A DNA stretch of 64,000 nt from Aselliscus stoliczkanus (GCA_033961575.1 CM066740.1:89883117-89947116), one strand, 5' to 3'; positions 26,491-40,567 are shown, counted from the stretch's first letter. Program-made: numbers and translations. The notes: generated by a model not told the origin, from the letters alone.

Positions 26491-26701
26491 GTTTTAAAGC
26501 TGCTCAGTCTGACCATCTTCCTAATCCATTTTTTTAATGGCTGTGATTTCTATTGTCACTAGATTTACTGAGTTTAACATTTGAAATTAAGGAGGCTGGC
26601 CCTTATCTAAGTAAAAAAAAAAATCAATTAATCATGGTAACAAAGCAAATGAATTCTGAATGAATGAATGTTTTCAAAGGAGAAAAACTTTACAAGGTTA
26701 C

Positions 26702-26756
26702 CTTGCATCTGGAGATATATTCACTAATGGCTTAAATGTTTCTTGTAAATAAAGTT
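26702..26756 (-). CDS. PRKAG2: PRKAG2 exon 10
   Basis: Acceptor AATACAG, donor GCAAG|GTAACC; 55 bp. It completes the split Glu, reads LYLQETFKPLVNISPDA and leaves AG for the next Ser. It forms the linker into CBS2. LYLQETFKPLVNISPDA separates gamma-2 from gamma-1 (VYLQDSFKPLVCISPNA as remembered). Too short for its own open frame. Confidence 0.97.
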
Positions 26757-28462
26757 CTGTATTTATAGAAAGAAAATATGCAATTAGTAACACATTTGCT
26801 GTTTGCAATTATTACATAAATTATAATACTCTTCAAGTTATTGATAATTAGAAGGATTAAAAACCCAAATCAAATTTAACATACTGAAAACTACTCTGTT
26901 ATACTTATGGCTATTTGAAACAACTACCAACTGTTTTCAGAATGTTGCCTTTGTGGAAAAATTAAATATTCAGAAACAGTATTACAAGAGATGTAAAAAT
27001 CAGAAGAAAAGTGAAGAAATCTGATTTAAAAAAAAGCAATACCAGCAGAGGTCACTAGAATTCCACCAAGATACCATCACCTTCAAGAGATGAAGTATTT
27101 ATGAAACCCTTTAACACTAATTTTTGTAAGTTAAAAAATAAAAGTTATAACAGACTTTGTTCTTTAGTTTTATTTTACCAAACTAATGCTCAAAATCTAC
27201 TGCATCTTGGGGAATCTTTGTAGTATGTTGGAGTTATCTTTGTAAAGATCAACTAGACTGAGGTTTCTATCTAGAAGGCATTCAAGGATGTCTTGACATT
27301 GCTATTACTACCGAATAGCCATGTAATGTCAAAATGTAAATGTACTCAATCAACATTACTTATACAGTAGAATTTGATCAGAAATGTCTGTCTTGGGGCC
27401 GGCCGAGTGGCCTGGTGGTTAAGCGCTGGCTTGGGAAGCCAGCGGCCCCGGTTCGGTCCCACATATGAGGGCCAGTGACACTGCCCTCAAAAAAAAAAAA
27501 AAAAAAAGAAGTGTCTGTCTTGGTATTAAGTTACATATTCACTTCATAATAGGCAGTGCTAAGATATGGACCCTATGTCAATGTACTATATTTAGGAATC
27601 GATAAAGCCATCAAATCATATGGAATGAAAAGAGCCCTCGTCCTTTAGGGGATTCTAACCGATGTCCAGGTCTCACAGCCACCCACAAAGGTTGCTCATC
27701 ATACCAAGCAGATCATGGGGGGTACAAAGCTAAATTTGAATTTTAAATTCAGAATTTCCCTCCATTTCTATCCAGGCTTCTCCCTGGACACCTACAAGAG
27801 GAGGTTCGCACCCCGGCCTGTATCTGTGGGTTCCTGCTGACACGTCCCCTGTCCCCTCTCCACCAATCCAGCAGGATGGGTCTCATTAAGACAAAACAAT
27901 TTCACAATTGTGAAATTAGAATTTAAAACATGGCTCCATCTCAGAAAAGGGGATTATGATTATAAAGCGTGCACTTCAGGGTTACAAACAAAAATAAGTC
28001 ACCTTGAAGTTGTTTTCATGTTATCTGATGCAAATCATCTAGTTTAAGATTCACTTGTCCTGTCTTTCTCCATAATTTGTAAAGAAATAATTAGTAAGAA
28101 CAGAGCCTTGTTTTTGTTAATATCAGGCATTCCTTTGGTGCGTTTTCTCTACCAAGGCACATTTTGAGGGAGTAATACTTAGTGAATGGTGGCTCCACGG
28201 GGGTGGAGTGCTGGTTAGCTTACTCATCTTCTCACTCCCAGTCCTAGTATAAAGACTTACTACAGCTTCTCTATAAACTTCCATTAAACAGAGAGGATAA
28301 TATGTACAGTAGTGTGGCATGCTATCAAAACTAAGGTAGAAATAGTGTTTTAATTAATGTGGTTTATCATTAAGCGGAAAAAAGGATCTGTGATATTAAA
28401 ACATTTTTATACAGAACTTTTTTTCTGATATTAAAAGATTTTAAACACCTAACAGTACTTAC
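26757..28462 (-). other. PRKAG2: PRKAG2 intron 9
   Basis: GT-AG intron of 1.7 kb with one forward short SINE (27396-27507). No other feature recognised. Confidence 0.9.
27396..27507 (+). mobile_element. Short tRNA-derived SINE (forward)
   Basis: Complete head and A tail. The flanks share GTCTGTCTTG (left 27386, right ~27513). Confidence 0.95.
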
Positions 28463-28508
28463 CCCTCCATGTTTCAATTTTATGTTCTTCTAATTCATAA
28501 ATCTGTAC
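28463..28508 (-). CDS. PRKAG2: PRKAG2 exon 9 (46 bp)
   Basis: Acceptor CTTCAG, donor AGGG|GTAAGT; 46 bp. It encodes VQIYELEEHKIETWR plus the first base of Glu. It lies between CBS1 and CBS2. Loss of this exon would shift the frame. Inverted SINE copies flank it. Confidence 0.97.
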
Positions 28509-28679
28509 CTGAAGATGAGAAAAATTCTTATTTACAAATGTTAATACAATGTAAGAAATTATGTCATAACTACTGCTGAGTCCCATAATTCGGCAGATGG
28601 AAACAATCAAGATAATTCAAAAATATTGGCAATATAAATAAACGAAATACTCTATGTTTCTTTCAAGATAAATGTTTAT

Positions 28680-28790
28680 TTATTTATTTATTTTTTGAGG
28701 GCAGTGTCACTGGCCCTCATATTTGGGACCCGAACTGGGGCTGCTGGCGTTCCAAGCCAGCTCTTAACCACCGCGCCACTCGTCCGGCCC
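28680..28790 (-). mobile_element. Short tRNA-derived SINE (reverse)
   Basis: A TTTA-rich tail, then the reverse head ending CGTCCGGCCC. The target duplication AAGATAAATGTTT is on both sides. Confidence 0.95.
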
Positions 28791-28876
28791 AAGATAAATG
28801 TTTTATACATTGAAGATATAATAAACCAAAATAATATTGTATTTTCATTAATTTGAAAAATTTATGATACAGTTAT

Positions 28877-28986
28877 ATTTTTTTTTTTTTTTGAGGGCAG
28901 TGTCACTGGCCCTCATATGTGGGACCCGAACTGGGGCCACTGGCGTCCCAAGGCAGCGCTTAACCACCGCGCCACTCGGCCGGCCC
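28877..28986 (-). mobile_element. Short tRNA-derived SINE (reverse)
   Basis: T run, GAGGGCAGTGTCACTGGCCC, reverse head ending CTCGGCCGGCCC. It lies 86 bp from the previous copy, in the same orientation. Confidence 0.94.
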
Positions 28987-29189
28987 AATACACTTAAATT
29001 TTGAAACACACACAGACATACACACTCATTCCTCCTTTTTGAGGATACAGAGGGTTTTCAGCATCTCTAATTTTAAGGGCAATTGGTTAGATCATGTGCT
29101 AAAGTTAAGTTGTTGAGTCAGTTGGTGCGTGGACTGTATGTATCACCCAGTCTTTACAGAGGTTGGAAGGGAGAACGCCTGGGAGGTTG

Positions 29190-29370
29190 TATGGCCTGGT
29201 GTAACACAAAGTCACTTGGGCACCTTCAGCTCTGTTTCAAATCTCAACGCCAGCCTTACTGCTTCTTAGTGCTGTTCTTAGACAAGTTATTTAACCTCTC
29301 CGAATCGGTTTCCCTCCCTAAACAAAAGGCCCTCCAACTTCAGCTTCTGTGAGGACACAGGATATAAAAT
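29190..29370 (+). mobile_element. MIR-like ancient SINE
   Basis: CTTAGACAAGTTATTTAACC followed by TCTCCGAATCGGTTTCCC matches the MIR core in forward orientation. Confidence 0.55.
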
Positions 29371-29499
29371 GCCTGGTACTCAACACTCCATCACCCCTTT
29401 TACAGCCTCCCACTCCCAACTCGGCTTTCAAAACATTGATGATGACATATACCTGCATTACAGCGGGACTTAGGGGGCACCTGGAATGAGAAAGCCTGG

Positions 29500-29832
29500 C
29501 CTCCTGAAGCTTAAGTCCAGTTGGCAGGCCACATCAACACAGTCCTGCATAAAGTGCCACTGACACTAAAAGGCTTAGTACAGGGATGCAGAGAAAGTGG
29601 AGATGAGCAGAGATCAGGGAAGGGATCCATCAAGGAGGCAATTCCAGCCCGGCCTTGCAGGACGGGTGGGCTTTACATGAACAAAAACTCAGTGAAGGCC
29701 GGGAGAGAAAACGGCTTCTTCACCTTCCCAGTAGAACCACCCTGCCCATCCCCCAGCTGACCCAAAATGTCTCCAGACATTGTCAAATGTCCTCTGGGGG
29801 ATGAAACCATTCCCAGTGGAGAAATACTGCAT
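29500..29832. mobile_element. Ancient repeat fragment with MER5-like end
   Basis: 29758-29832 (AAAATGTCTCCAGACATTGTC ... AAATACTGCAT) reads as a reverse MER5-type hAT end. The preceding part resembles the unnamed repeat at 57100-58080 (AAGGAGGCAATTCCAGCCCG). The two may be separate insertions. Confidence 0.45.
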
Positions 29833-30290
29833 TATTACTAATCAGAATACCAGGTGACAAATGCCATGAGGTTATTAATAGGAGCAGAAAATAGTGACTA
29901 ATTCTGCCCCAGGGAGACTCATCTAGGGGACTGTCCATCACTAATGTGGTACTTCCAACGGGATTCTGAAAGATGAGAACTTCAACTTGCAGGGACCAAG
30001 GGCAGGAGGAAGAATGTGAGAGTGAAGTTAGGGAAGCAGATGGAAATTTCCCAGGATGAGAAGCCACACAGAGACGCGCAGAGGGCCAAGACCTACGCCT
30101 TAGAGAGGATCTACAATTAGGAATGAGGAGGAGGAAGACAAAGCACTTGAGGTCAGGACAGAAGGAGAGCAGAAACAAGAAGGGCCCCCAGTACCAAGTG
30201 TGAACAGCACTCCACTAGGCGCTGCAGAAAGGCCGAGAAGAAGCAACCATTACCTGAGGATAAAATGTAATAGTTAAAAAAAGGTATCTA

Positions 30291-30396
30291 GGGCCGGCCG
30301 AGGGGCGCGGTGGTTAAGCGCTGGCCTGGGAAGCCAGCGGCCCCGGTTTGGTCCCACAGATGAGGGCCAGTGACACTGCCCTCATAAAAAAAAAAA
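30291..30396 (+). mobile_element. Short tRNA-derived SINE (forward)
   Basis: A near-perfect copy with an intact 12-13 bp target duplication (AAAAGGTATCTA) on both sides, so a young insertion. Confidence 0.96.
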
Positions 30397-31569
30397 GGTA
30401 TCTAGTACCGACATTTGCATAAATATAGTGGCTGACAGGAATAGTAGCTGCCTTAGCTGTCATTATAAAGAGCATTTCTTTCCAAAAGACTTGTATACAT
30501 GAAAATTGTTGTTTAAAAGTTTCATTTCCATTTTGTGGAAAATCAGCCATAGAAAGTTTTAAAAAGAAGCTATAAAATCTTTCAAGTTTAAGCTCCCAAT
30601 CTCATTGAAAATTCAATAGGAGTAAGGTTTGAAAATAAGATTTGACATAACCTAAGGAGAAATTAGGGAATTTAAGAATAGATCAACAGAAATGATCCAA
30701 TCTGATGATCAATGACACCAAAGACTCTCAAAAGAAACTCATTTTCCCATTTTATGAAGAAATTTAATTATTGGGCAGTATTGACCATTACATATAAAAA
30801 CAGTATTAACTGGATTGTCTTTTAGCTTTTACATACCCAAAATAGTACTAATTAAAGAAACAGAATATACAATTCTGTCCTTCCCCTCCCCTTGCCAAAA
30901 AAAGAAATCCCCCTGCCCCACTCCAGTAAAAACCAAAACCAAAAACCAAGCAAGCTGGTAGAATCATGAAACTCAGAGCTGTTAGATAAAAGCCACATGT
31001 GGTTTTTAAAACTACACTCTTATAAAACAGTTGGACCAGGGAGACCTGCCACTAAAAGTAGCCAGTAGCAGTCTTTTTTTTTAACTGGCCGAAAAACGTC
31101 AAAACTGAATTTCTTCAATTATAATTTTTTGCTTCTTTAAAACCACACTGCACTCCCATCAACAGGCCCATGATACAGTCCCGAGACATTCTCAGCTCAA
31201 ACAGTGAGACCGTCACTGGTGACAGCCACCCAGGCAAGAGCGGCGCGAGGGGCCGCCTTCATGCACGGGACCAGGCCTCACTGCAACACTACAACATGCC
31301 CATAATGCTGGTGAACACCCTAAATTCAGTGACACTTACAGGACATCTAGGCAATAAATAAACACGCAGATTCCCACTAACCCGAGATTCCAGAAAGCTG
31401 AATAAAGAAGCTAGTGACTTTTATTTATCCTGAGACTACCTTCTTCAAGCTTCAAATATATGACTGATTTACACTGAGGTTCCCTGCACATTACATTGAC
31501 TTGGAAAAATCAACCACCAGCACTTCCACCCCTGTACCAAAAAATAAAAAACACAACATCTTAAAATGT

Positions 31570-31594
31570 ACACACACACACACACACACACACA
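31570..31594 (+). repeat. (CA)n microsatellite
   Basis: About 12 uninterrupted CA units, located about 60 bp inside intron 8 from the exon 8 donor. Confidence 0.97.
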
Positions 31595-31625
31595 ACATAC
31601 ACATACACAGAAATACACAGCTTCA

Positions 31626-32889
<1,264 letters not shown>

Positions 32890-33837
32890 TCATGGCGAAA
32901 AATACCTTCAACTAAAATAGTCAACCAAATCCAATCAGTTAACGTCAACGTTAAGTTTTCTAAGTTTGATAACCTAAAAATAACTGAATTTATTAACATT
33001 AGCAAAAACGTGTTTGTATTGTATTTAAAGGCATTTACGGATTGCAGGTTATTTTTTGAAACTGAAATGATACAACGAACTTTTTTTTTTCTTATTGTAT
33101 CTAAAGGGTCTTGTATACATACAGACTTTATATAATAATTAAAACCATATAAAAGAATTAAACGTCAGAGCTTAATTTCTCCTATATGTGGTTATTAGTT
33201 CATTTGGAAACACTGAAGTTATATCGAATTACTTGACATGAAAATTTCCTTTTCATATGCGCAATAACAAAACCAACAAGCATGCTTTCTCATTTCCCTG
33301 AGGCTGAGAAAGAAAAGTTATGGAGGACATCACAAACTTGTACTTTTATATCTTACAAAGATGAAAATTCCCTACGTGCCTGTTACGGGTAGGGCGCTGT
33401 TCAGAGGACATTCACCTACAGTAACTCATTGAACCCTCATGGCGAACATCCTCTGGGAACCATGACAGGTAAAGAAGACATCAGAGGGGACGATTTATTG
33501 AAAGCCAAAAGCCCAGTGCTGCAAATGACCCTCTAAACACAGACAGCAAATGAACATAGGGAAGATAGTTCAATTGTATTAATAGCCAAAAAAACGAAAA
33601 TCAAAGCCAATTTAAAGCACCACTTATAGCTGCAAAATCAGCCAATATTTTTTAGTTATAGCACCTGATGCAAGTGCCGTTTTAAAACCACTGGTGGCCC
33701 CGTAAATACTGTAAGGATAGCTTTTGAGCCACAGCTTGTATCAAGAACCACTAAAATATTCACACTGTTTGAGCACTTTCTTTTTTCTCTGTTGAATTAT
33801 TTACTCAGACTAAAAACCTGGCAGTAGGATTTCTGAA

Positions 33838-34090
33838 TCAAAGATGTTCATTGTGGCATTATCTCTAACATTGAAAACGGGAAAAATACCTGCTCCCAAC
33901 AAAAGAAAACTTGTTAAATATTGGCATACCAATGAGAAGAAAGCATCGCACCATATAATTATGAACACTATGTTGAAGGGAAAAAAATGGTTTATAGCCG
34001 TGAAAAATACAGACTATAAAATTATACATTATAATTATATAAAATATGTTTAAATAGAAAAGATCAAAGAGCAATAAGCAAAAAATGTAA
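33838..34090 (+). mobile_element. L1-type LINE remnant
   Basis: AAAGATGTTCATTGTGGCATT ... TTGTTAAATATTGGCATACC ... AAAAATGGTTTATAGCCGTG follows the order of a common L1 3' stretch (reference: a 'fresh' sample text TTCATTGCAGCATT...GGTTAAATAAATTATGG). Diverged, non-coding. Confidence 0.45.
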
Positions 34091-36258
34091 ACTTCTATAT
34101 TAAGGAGCTGGGACAGTGAAACTGTATTTCTTTAAATTTTTATAGTTTTTTCTATAACTAAGAAAGAAAGTGATTCTTTTCTCATCCACTATATTCCAAA
34201 GCTCCTGTTAACTTAATAATGAAAAGAAATGAGAAAATTACAGGAACCAGAAGCTTCAAATGAGACAAGGGTTAATAATTCAGCGCCTGTTTACGCCTTT
34301 AACATGACAGATTTTGCCTTTATTTAGAATGACTTATGCCTGGTGCCTGGTGGGGAAGGGGATCCATTAATTATTTTCTGCATTGTCTCAGCCCTGGTCT
34401 GAGCGCAGCAGGCAGTCCGTCTATAAGATGAGTGAGCTAGCAGCGAAGTGGGAAGAGTAGAGCAGAGCCAATGACATGGGAGAGAAACGGTCACTACATG
34501 GCACCGGACACTGATGACAGTGTTTGAACCACAGCTTGTGTCAAGAACTGCAAAAATATCCATACTCTTTGGGTAGCTCGAAGGCATCCTGGGAGGGTGT
34601 GCCAGCTTGAATGGGCTGCTATTGCTACCTGGATGTTACTCTGGGAATCCCTGATTGTGGTCCTCGAAAACATGATGAAAGGACACATTTTAAACCACGT
34701 TCGCTTGCTTTTCTAAACTGGATGGAATAAGAAGGGAGTAGGGGCATCTCTGAGCAGAGAAACCAGTATACCAATTAGTCATCAGGATCATTCAAGAAAC
34801 TAAGTGAGCAGGCCTGTTGAAAAGCCATTCCAGAGAGCTCTGAGATTAGCCACGACGAACACATCTATACGAGTTGGACGAAACGTACAGATCACTAGTT
34901 GAAAGCACTGGCGTGCATGGCCGAGGCAGGACTCGAGGAGCTGCAATTCTTGAGAGAAAGGATATGTCGTGAGGTTCATGGCAACTGTGCCATTTTTCTG
35001 AGGGCATTCTCCCAATCATCTACAAATGGGTGAACTTCAACAGAAAATTGGAATCTATCAAAAAGAACCCAATACATCCCAGGCAGGATAAATACAAAGG
35101 AAACCACACCTCAGCACATCACAGACAAGATGCTAAAAATCAGAGGCAGGGAGAAAAACGACCAGAGGAAAAGACGTTACCTTTCAAAGGATCAACAGCC
35201 TGACCGATGGCGACACCAATACAAGCAGGGACTTAATTTTAACATTCACACGTGATGACTGTTCTTTCAGACACAAACAGTCTTGCCTCCCTACGAGAGC
35301 GGCTCTGGCTGAACTCTACTAAGAGCTCTGCAGCCCCGAAACGCTGCCAAGTTACTCGGTGAGTATCAAGGCCACTGTAAACAAAGCACAGCCGAAAGGA
35401 GTCTTGCTGTGAGCCAGGTACACAGGCAACTGTCTGGATTGGAAACCGACCCCGCGCACTGGTTACTTCTGAGCAGAAAGACGGACACTGCAGACACTGA
35501 ACAGGTCAGTGGCAGGGAACTAGTGAGGAACCCCCATGAAGCAGCCCAATGGCAGAGAATGGTAAGAATTTAAGGTGAAAGTGCTGTCACTTGGGCAAGA
35601 GATGGTAAACGAGCAAACAGGAAGAATACCCGGAGTGAAGCAAACCACCTCCTTTTTTTCGGCTTTCCCTGGGCTCAGGTTCTAACCCTTTCTGAGCCTC
35701 AATGTTCTGAGTTACGAAATGGGCCTCGCAGGTGACTCGGGGATTAACTGGACTTGCGTGAGAAGACATTCAGCGTGGACCCGATGCTCAGAGACAAAGA
35801 ATAAATGTTTTAATTTTCCACACGATGCTGACCCAACCAGAAGTGGAAAGATTTACTGCTTTAACTTCACTCACATGCACCGTTGACACGTCCACACATC
35901 ACGGAGAGAGTCCCGATGCCACCCTCCAAAGATCTAATGGAATATTCCACAGCGGACAAGATACACTCACACTGCCTTAACGTGTTTCAAAACATCCCCA
36001 GCTCAGTAACCTGCCTGCTGCTTTTGTGGGTTGGCTGCCCTGTCTGTGCGATAACGAAGCCTTCTTTGGCTTTCTTAAGGTGAGCATGGAGGTGCTTGAG
36101 GAGCACTTTAAAACCATAATTGGAAAATCCTTCACAATTATAGAAGGCACAGGGTGTTCACCAATTAACCAGCAAACAGGAGAAAAAGATGACCAGTCTG
36201 GCTCTTATGTGCAGGAGAAAACTCGGCGGCGCTCGAGTACCACCGAACATGTCTTTTC

Positions 36259-36294
36259 AACTGATAACACAATTTGTTCAAACTGTTATCAGTT
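36259..36294. other. Perfect 11 bp inverted repeat
   Basis: AACTGATAACA and TGTTATCAGTT are exact reverse complements separated by 14 bases. Function unknown. Confidence 0.85.
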
Positions 36295-36366
36295 TTAAAA
36301 CTGACTTTTTAATGGGGTTTTCAAACAAACCAAATGTGATAATTACATAAGATGGGATTTTTAAAT

Positions 36367-36801
36367 TTTTTTTTTTTAAGATTTTTTTATTGGGGAATTG
36401 GGGGAGAGGAACAGCGTTGGGGAATCGGGGGAGGAGAACAGACAAGTTGCTGTCTTTTTGTTCTTCAGTCTAGTTGTGGAGGACGTTGCTTCACTGGCCC
36501 ATGTTGGTATCGTCATTGCGCTCTTCCCGGGTGAGGCAGATGGGTCACAGGCCTCTGGATGGTCGCTCACTGCGGCTATTGGCCGCTCACGCTGGCTGCC
36601 GGCCACTCACTGTAGCCCATGGCAGCCCACTGCAGCAGGGGCTGCAGCCCACACCATCGCCGGGGCTCGCACAGCCCAGCTCCAGGTGGAGCTGTTGTTA
36701 GCTGTAGAGGGCAGTGTCACTGGCCCTCATATGTGGGATCAGAACTGGGGCCGCTGGCATCCCCAAACCAGCTCTTAATCAATGCGCCACTCAGCCGGCC
36801 C
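36367..36801 (-). mobile_element. Long tRNA-derived SINE (reverse, T+ form)
   Basis: On its own strand it ends CCCCAATAAAAAAATCTTAAA. The flanks share GGGATTTTTAA (36354 and 36801). Confidence 0.95.
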
Positions 36802-37394
36802 GGGATTTTTAATTTTTTAACAGAATAAGCAGGCCTTAACTGCTCTAAGACCATCTACTGCCATCTGTGTGCCAGAAAATGGCGACCTGATTACTCCGAA
36901 GCTTCACCATTTTCTGCATCGTTTTGCCCTCATTTTCAGGAACTAAATTGATCGTGGGGCTACTTTTAAAATGAATGTTGATGAATAGCTAACAGCTCTT
37001 TAAAGCGATCCAGTTTGGTTTCTTACTAAATTTTTGCATCAGAGCTTGTCAACTGGATTTAACAACACCCGGTGGCCTCTGTCCTGGCTTTGAGGGCTTG
37101 CCACTGTGCAAAGAAGGGTCCAGCTTCTTAGGAATGGGACCAAGGCCCGCGCCAGTCCTGCCCAGCCTGACCCTACAGCTCCAGCAGACGCCTTGGTCCC
37201 TGAACTTATTTGTGCCTGAACGTCACAGTGTTCCTTCTACTTCAATTGGACTAGCCTTCAACTCTACCTATTAAAACCTATCACCTTTAACCTTTAACTC
37301 CACAACAACCTGCCCAGTTGAGGCTGAGACACCCTCCTCTATTCCCACGGTACCGACTTTACCCCTTTGTTACTCCTGGAGTTTCCCTTGCGGC

Positions 37395-38335
37395 TCGTTA
37401 GGCTGAAGGATGATGGCAGAGTAAAAACATTTCTGGCAACTTCTCCTCTTGAAATTATCCCCAAACTACAGGGAGTCCAAACTGCAAACAGAATGAACTA
37501 GGAGAGCGAGACCAAAAGCAGATGCAGGCGAGTTAACGAGCCACAAAGAGAAAGAGCCTTGTGTGGGGAGGGCCTGGCGAGTGTCAGGTGTTGGGGAAGC
37601 AGCCTCATCTCTCCCGGGCCATGAAGATCCAAGACTGGAGGCTCCAAAGCGCTGGCAGGGACAAGGTCTCAAAACAAACAGGGACACTGTTTCAAATCAG
37701 GTAATAACCACAGCCATCAAAGGGTTCTTTACTGGAGAAACTGCTCCAGCAATAAAAACATCTGGGGGCTTTGATGAAAAGATGGCGGGCTGCCCGTCTT
37801 CAGTGGGACCCACCGGGCAAGAAACCCACCTGTGAACACAGTGGGTCCACTCAAATTGTTGCTGTTCACGCTCAGTTAGGAATGGGGCAGTCACGTGACA
37901 AAACCGGGACTTCTGAAGCCACAAATGTTCTGGTTTTGTATCTGTCCTACTAGGTGGGTTAGGAAAACAAAGAACCTTCCAAAAAGTAGAACGCAAGGCA
38001 ACGGGAGAAAGAGACACGATAAGAATATTAAGGATCGATTCTGGGGGCCCAAGATCTGCTCGTTCAAGTTCCAGGAGAAAGGGAACCATAGAAACGATGC
38101 AAGGAACACAGATCTGAGCGACGTGTGCGTCAGGTCCCAGCAGCACAGCGTGTGCCCGGCGGCGCAATGGGCGGAAGAGACCACAACAGGGCCCACTGCT
38201 GTGACATGCTGGAGTACCAGATATAACCCCGAAAGCTTCAGAAGGGGGAAAACCGCACATAAAAGAGAGAGACTAAAAAGGACACACGACAGCTCTCTCT
38301 TCATCAACACCGGCAGCTAGAGATAACGGAAGAGT
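37395..38335 (+). mobile_element. L1-like fragment (5'/ORF1-side sequence)
   Basis: It begins near GGATGATGGCAGAGTAAAAA, resembling an old L1 5' end. It ends with blocks such as CGAAAGCTTCAGAAGGGGGA and TCATCAACACCGGCAGCTAG, which I match from memory to a recurrent mammalian L1 stretch. Interrupted frames. Confidence 0.5.
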
Positions 38336-39589
38336 GTCTCAAACTCTGGATCCACCGCAGTCTATACACTGAGTAGAGGGCCCTGTTGTGTGCATCCTCA
38401 TACCCCCAGAGAGCTTTGCCCCAAGTTTGATTCTTTTCGGGAATGTTGCTATGCTGTCATTTCATCTACTGACTTGGTCCGAAGAATGAGTTAGCTCGTG
38501 GAGGAATCCTTCTGGATTTCGGTGATTAGCCATCCCTTCCGGTTTCAAGTCATCTGTTCATTAGATGGCCTTAGAGTAAAAGAATCCTATGGCGTACAAC
38601 ATCTTTCTTAGCTTGAGTCACCAGAAAGCAGGGCCTGGCTTGAACACAGTTTACTGGGAAAGTGATCTCACGAGCAGGACGGAGGACGGAAGGAGTGAAC
38701 ACTGGTGTGAGAGGACTTTTAAACGGCCCACAAGAGGCCTCTGTACAACGAGAACCCTTGCTCCAGGCTCAGTGAGATTTAATCAGCATTCTCCGAAGGT
38801 CCCCAACGAGCCATGACTTCCCTCACTGAGCTGCCAAACTCTGCATCTTATCCATCAGGCCATCACGCAAGGTTCTGCCAGCCTTCTGGCTGAAACCCAG
38901 ATATGCCTGCCATGGCATCACCACATCTAAGCAACAGTCCAGAGAGGTTCATCTGCTGTGCCTTTTTTGGGGGGGCCAATTCATGACAGGCTCCTAGAGA
39001 TGACTATTTCTTCTGTTTTTTGTTAATAGTTCAGTCAAACATCTTACCTGGGATTGACACGGCACTCCCCACTCACTGTTGTGTGAGGAATCGATGCGGT
39101 CTCTCCTTTTACCTCCAGCCTCAGGCAACAGACCCATCTCCACAGTTCCTTTAACATCACTGACAGCCTGGCAGTCTACCCTGGTTAGGCTAGGAGGTGA
39201 GTCATCCAATTCAGTGCAGGCCTGCGCCCTCCTATAATCTTCACACCTAACTGGGGCTTTAACTTCTAATCGCCGTTCATTGTCCTACTTCCATTTGGAA
39301 GATCATTTTCTTTGATAATGAAAAGTACAAATCGAGCTGAGAAGTTTCACTTCCTTCTTGGCACCTGCAGCATGACTCTTGAACATTGGCTGACCTTTCT
39401 CTTTCCTCCTTGCTTTCGAAATAAACGTGCTCCTCCCCCCCAACACACACACACACACTTGTGATTATCTAAACCCCAACCGCCACCACCCAGGCAGCCC
39501 ATCCTGGTCATGCCCTTCTCTGAACTTACTTTTGATTACATGCTTTTCATTCTATATTTTCTGCATGTTCTCAAAAGAAGAGGTGGCAG

Positions 39590-39698
39590 GGGCTGGCCGA
39601 GTGGCGCGGTGGTTAAGAGCTGGCTTGGGAGGCCAGCGGCCCCGGTTCAGGTCCCACATATGAGGGCCAGTGACACTGCCCTCAAAAAAAAAAAAAAA
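39590..39698 (+). mobile_element. Short tRNA-derived SINE (forward)
   Basis: Complete copy. The target duplication AAAAGAAGAGGTGGCA is present on both sides (39573 and 39708), so clearly young. Confidence 0.96.
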
Positions 39699-39929
39699 GG
39701 CACTTGGAAAAGAAGAGGTGGCAAACAGCCACTTATTCAGATACTTGCTTTTTTTCTCTTTATTGGCATAATTAAAAATCACATTGACTGGAATAATTTG
39801 AGCAACAAAATAAACTAGCAATGGACTATAACCTATACATATATAGCCCTGAATGTAAATGGGTGAATAAATAAATGGGGGTAGAGACAAATGTCCCTTT
39901 TGTAGACACACTGCCCTCAAGGAGGGGAA

Positions 39930-40300
39930 GCCTAACCCCCGCCTCTTAGGTAGGGGCTGTGCACGGAGACTTCTTTCTAACGAGGACAGTATGGGAAGGA
40001 AGACAGGAGTGACCCACGATTATTAAGCTCGTCAGTGATAAGCCGTGTGGATGGCGTGTGTCCGTGACACGATGTGATGAGAACGGCACTTCAGCTCTGG
40101 GGTCTTCCTTCCAAAGCCCCGAATCGTGAGACATTCCTTGGGGTAGGCGCATCCTACACAACACCTGCCCAGCACTCTTCTGAACTGTCAAGGTCGCCAA
40201 AAGCAAGGAAGCGTGACAAGCTGTCACAGCCAAAAGGAGCCTAAGGAGACGGGACAATTAAGTGGCAATCCAAGTGGGATCCTCGAACAGAAAAAAGACA
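39930..40300 (+). mobile_element. L1M-like remnant
   Basis: Read in reverse it shares block order with the 8230-8590 stretch (GTCAGGTGTTTTG-like and TTTGGAAGGAAGACC-like segments). The strand is the opposite of that copy. Family call tentative. Confidence 0.4.
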
Positions 40301-40467
40301 TTAGGTGACAAATGAGAAAATCTGAACAAACGATGGACTTCAAGTAATAATTAGGTATCAATATTGGCTTGTTAACCGTGACGAATGTGGACCATACTAA
40401 TGTAAGATGGCAAAAGTGGAGGGAACTGGTGTGGGGCATACGGGAACTCTATCTTCACAACTTTTTT

Positions 40468-40567
40468 GTTTTTTGAGGGCAGTGTCACTGGCCCTCAAAG
40501 TGGGACCCGAACCGGGGCCGTTGGCTTCTCAAGCCAGCTCTTAACCACCGCGCCACTCGGCCAGCCC
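40468..40567 (-). mobile_element. Short tRNA-derived SINE (reverse)
   Basis: TTTTTTG tail, GAGGGCAGTGTCACTGGCCC, reverse head ending CGGCCAGCCC. The target duplication CACAACTTTTTT is on both sides. Confidence 0.95.

Larger units (their letters stand above)
25589..26701 (-). other. PRKAG2: PRKAG2 intron 10
   Basis: GT-AG intron. It contains a short SINE (26141-26262), a MER20-like segment (about 26330-26490) and a CTCF-like motif at 25979-25994. Confidence 0.9.

Noticed and set aside
36259..36294. Inverted repeat considered as a microRNA precursor.
   Set aside because: An 11 bp stem is far too short for a Drosha/Dicer substrate.
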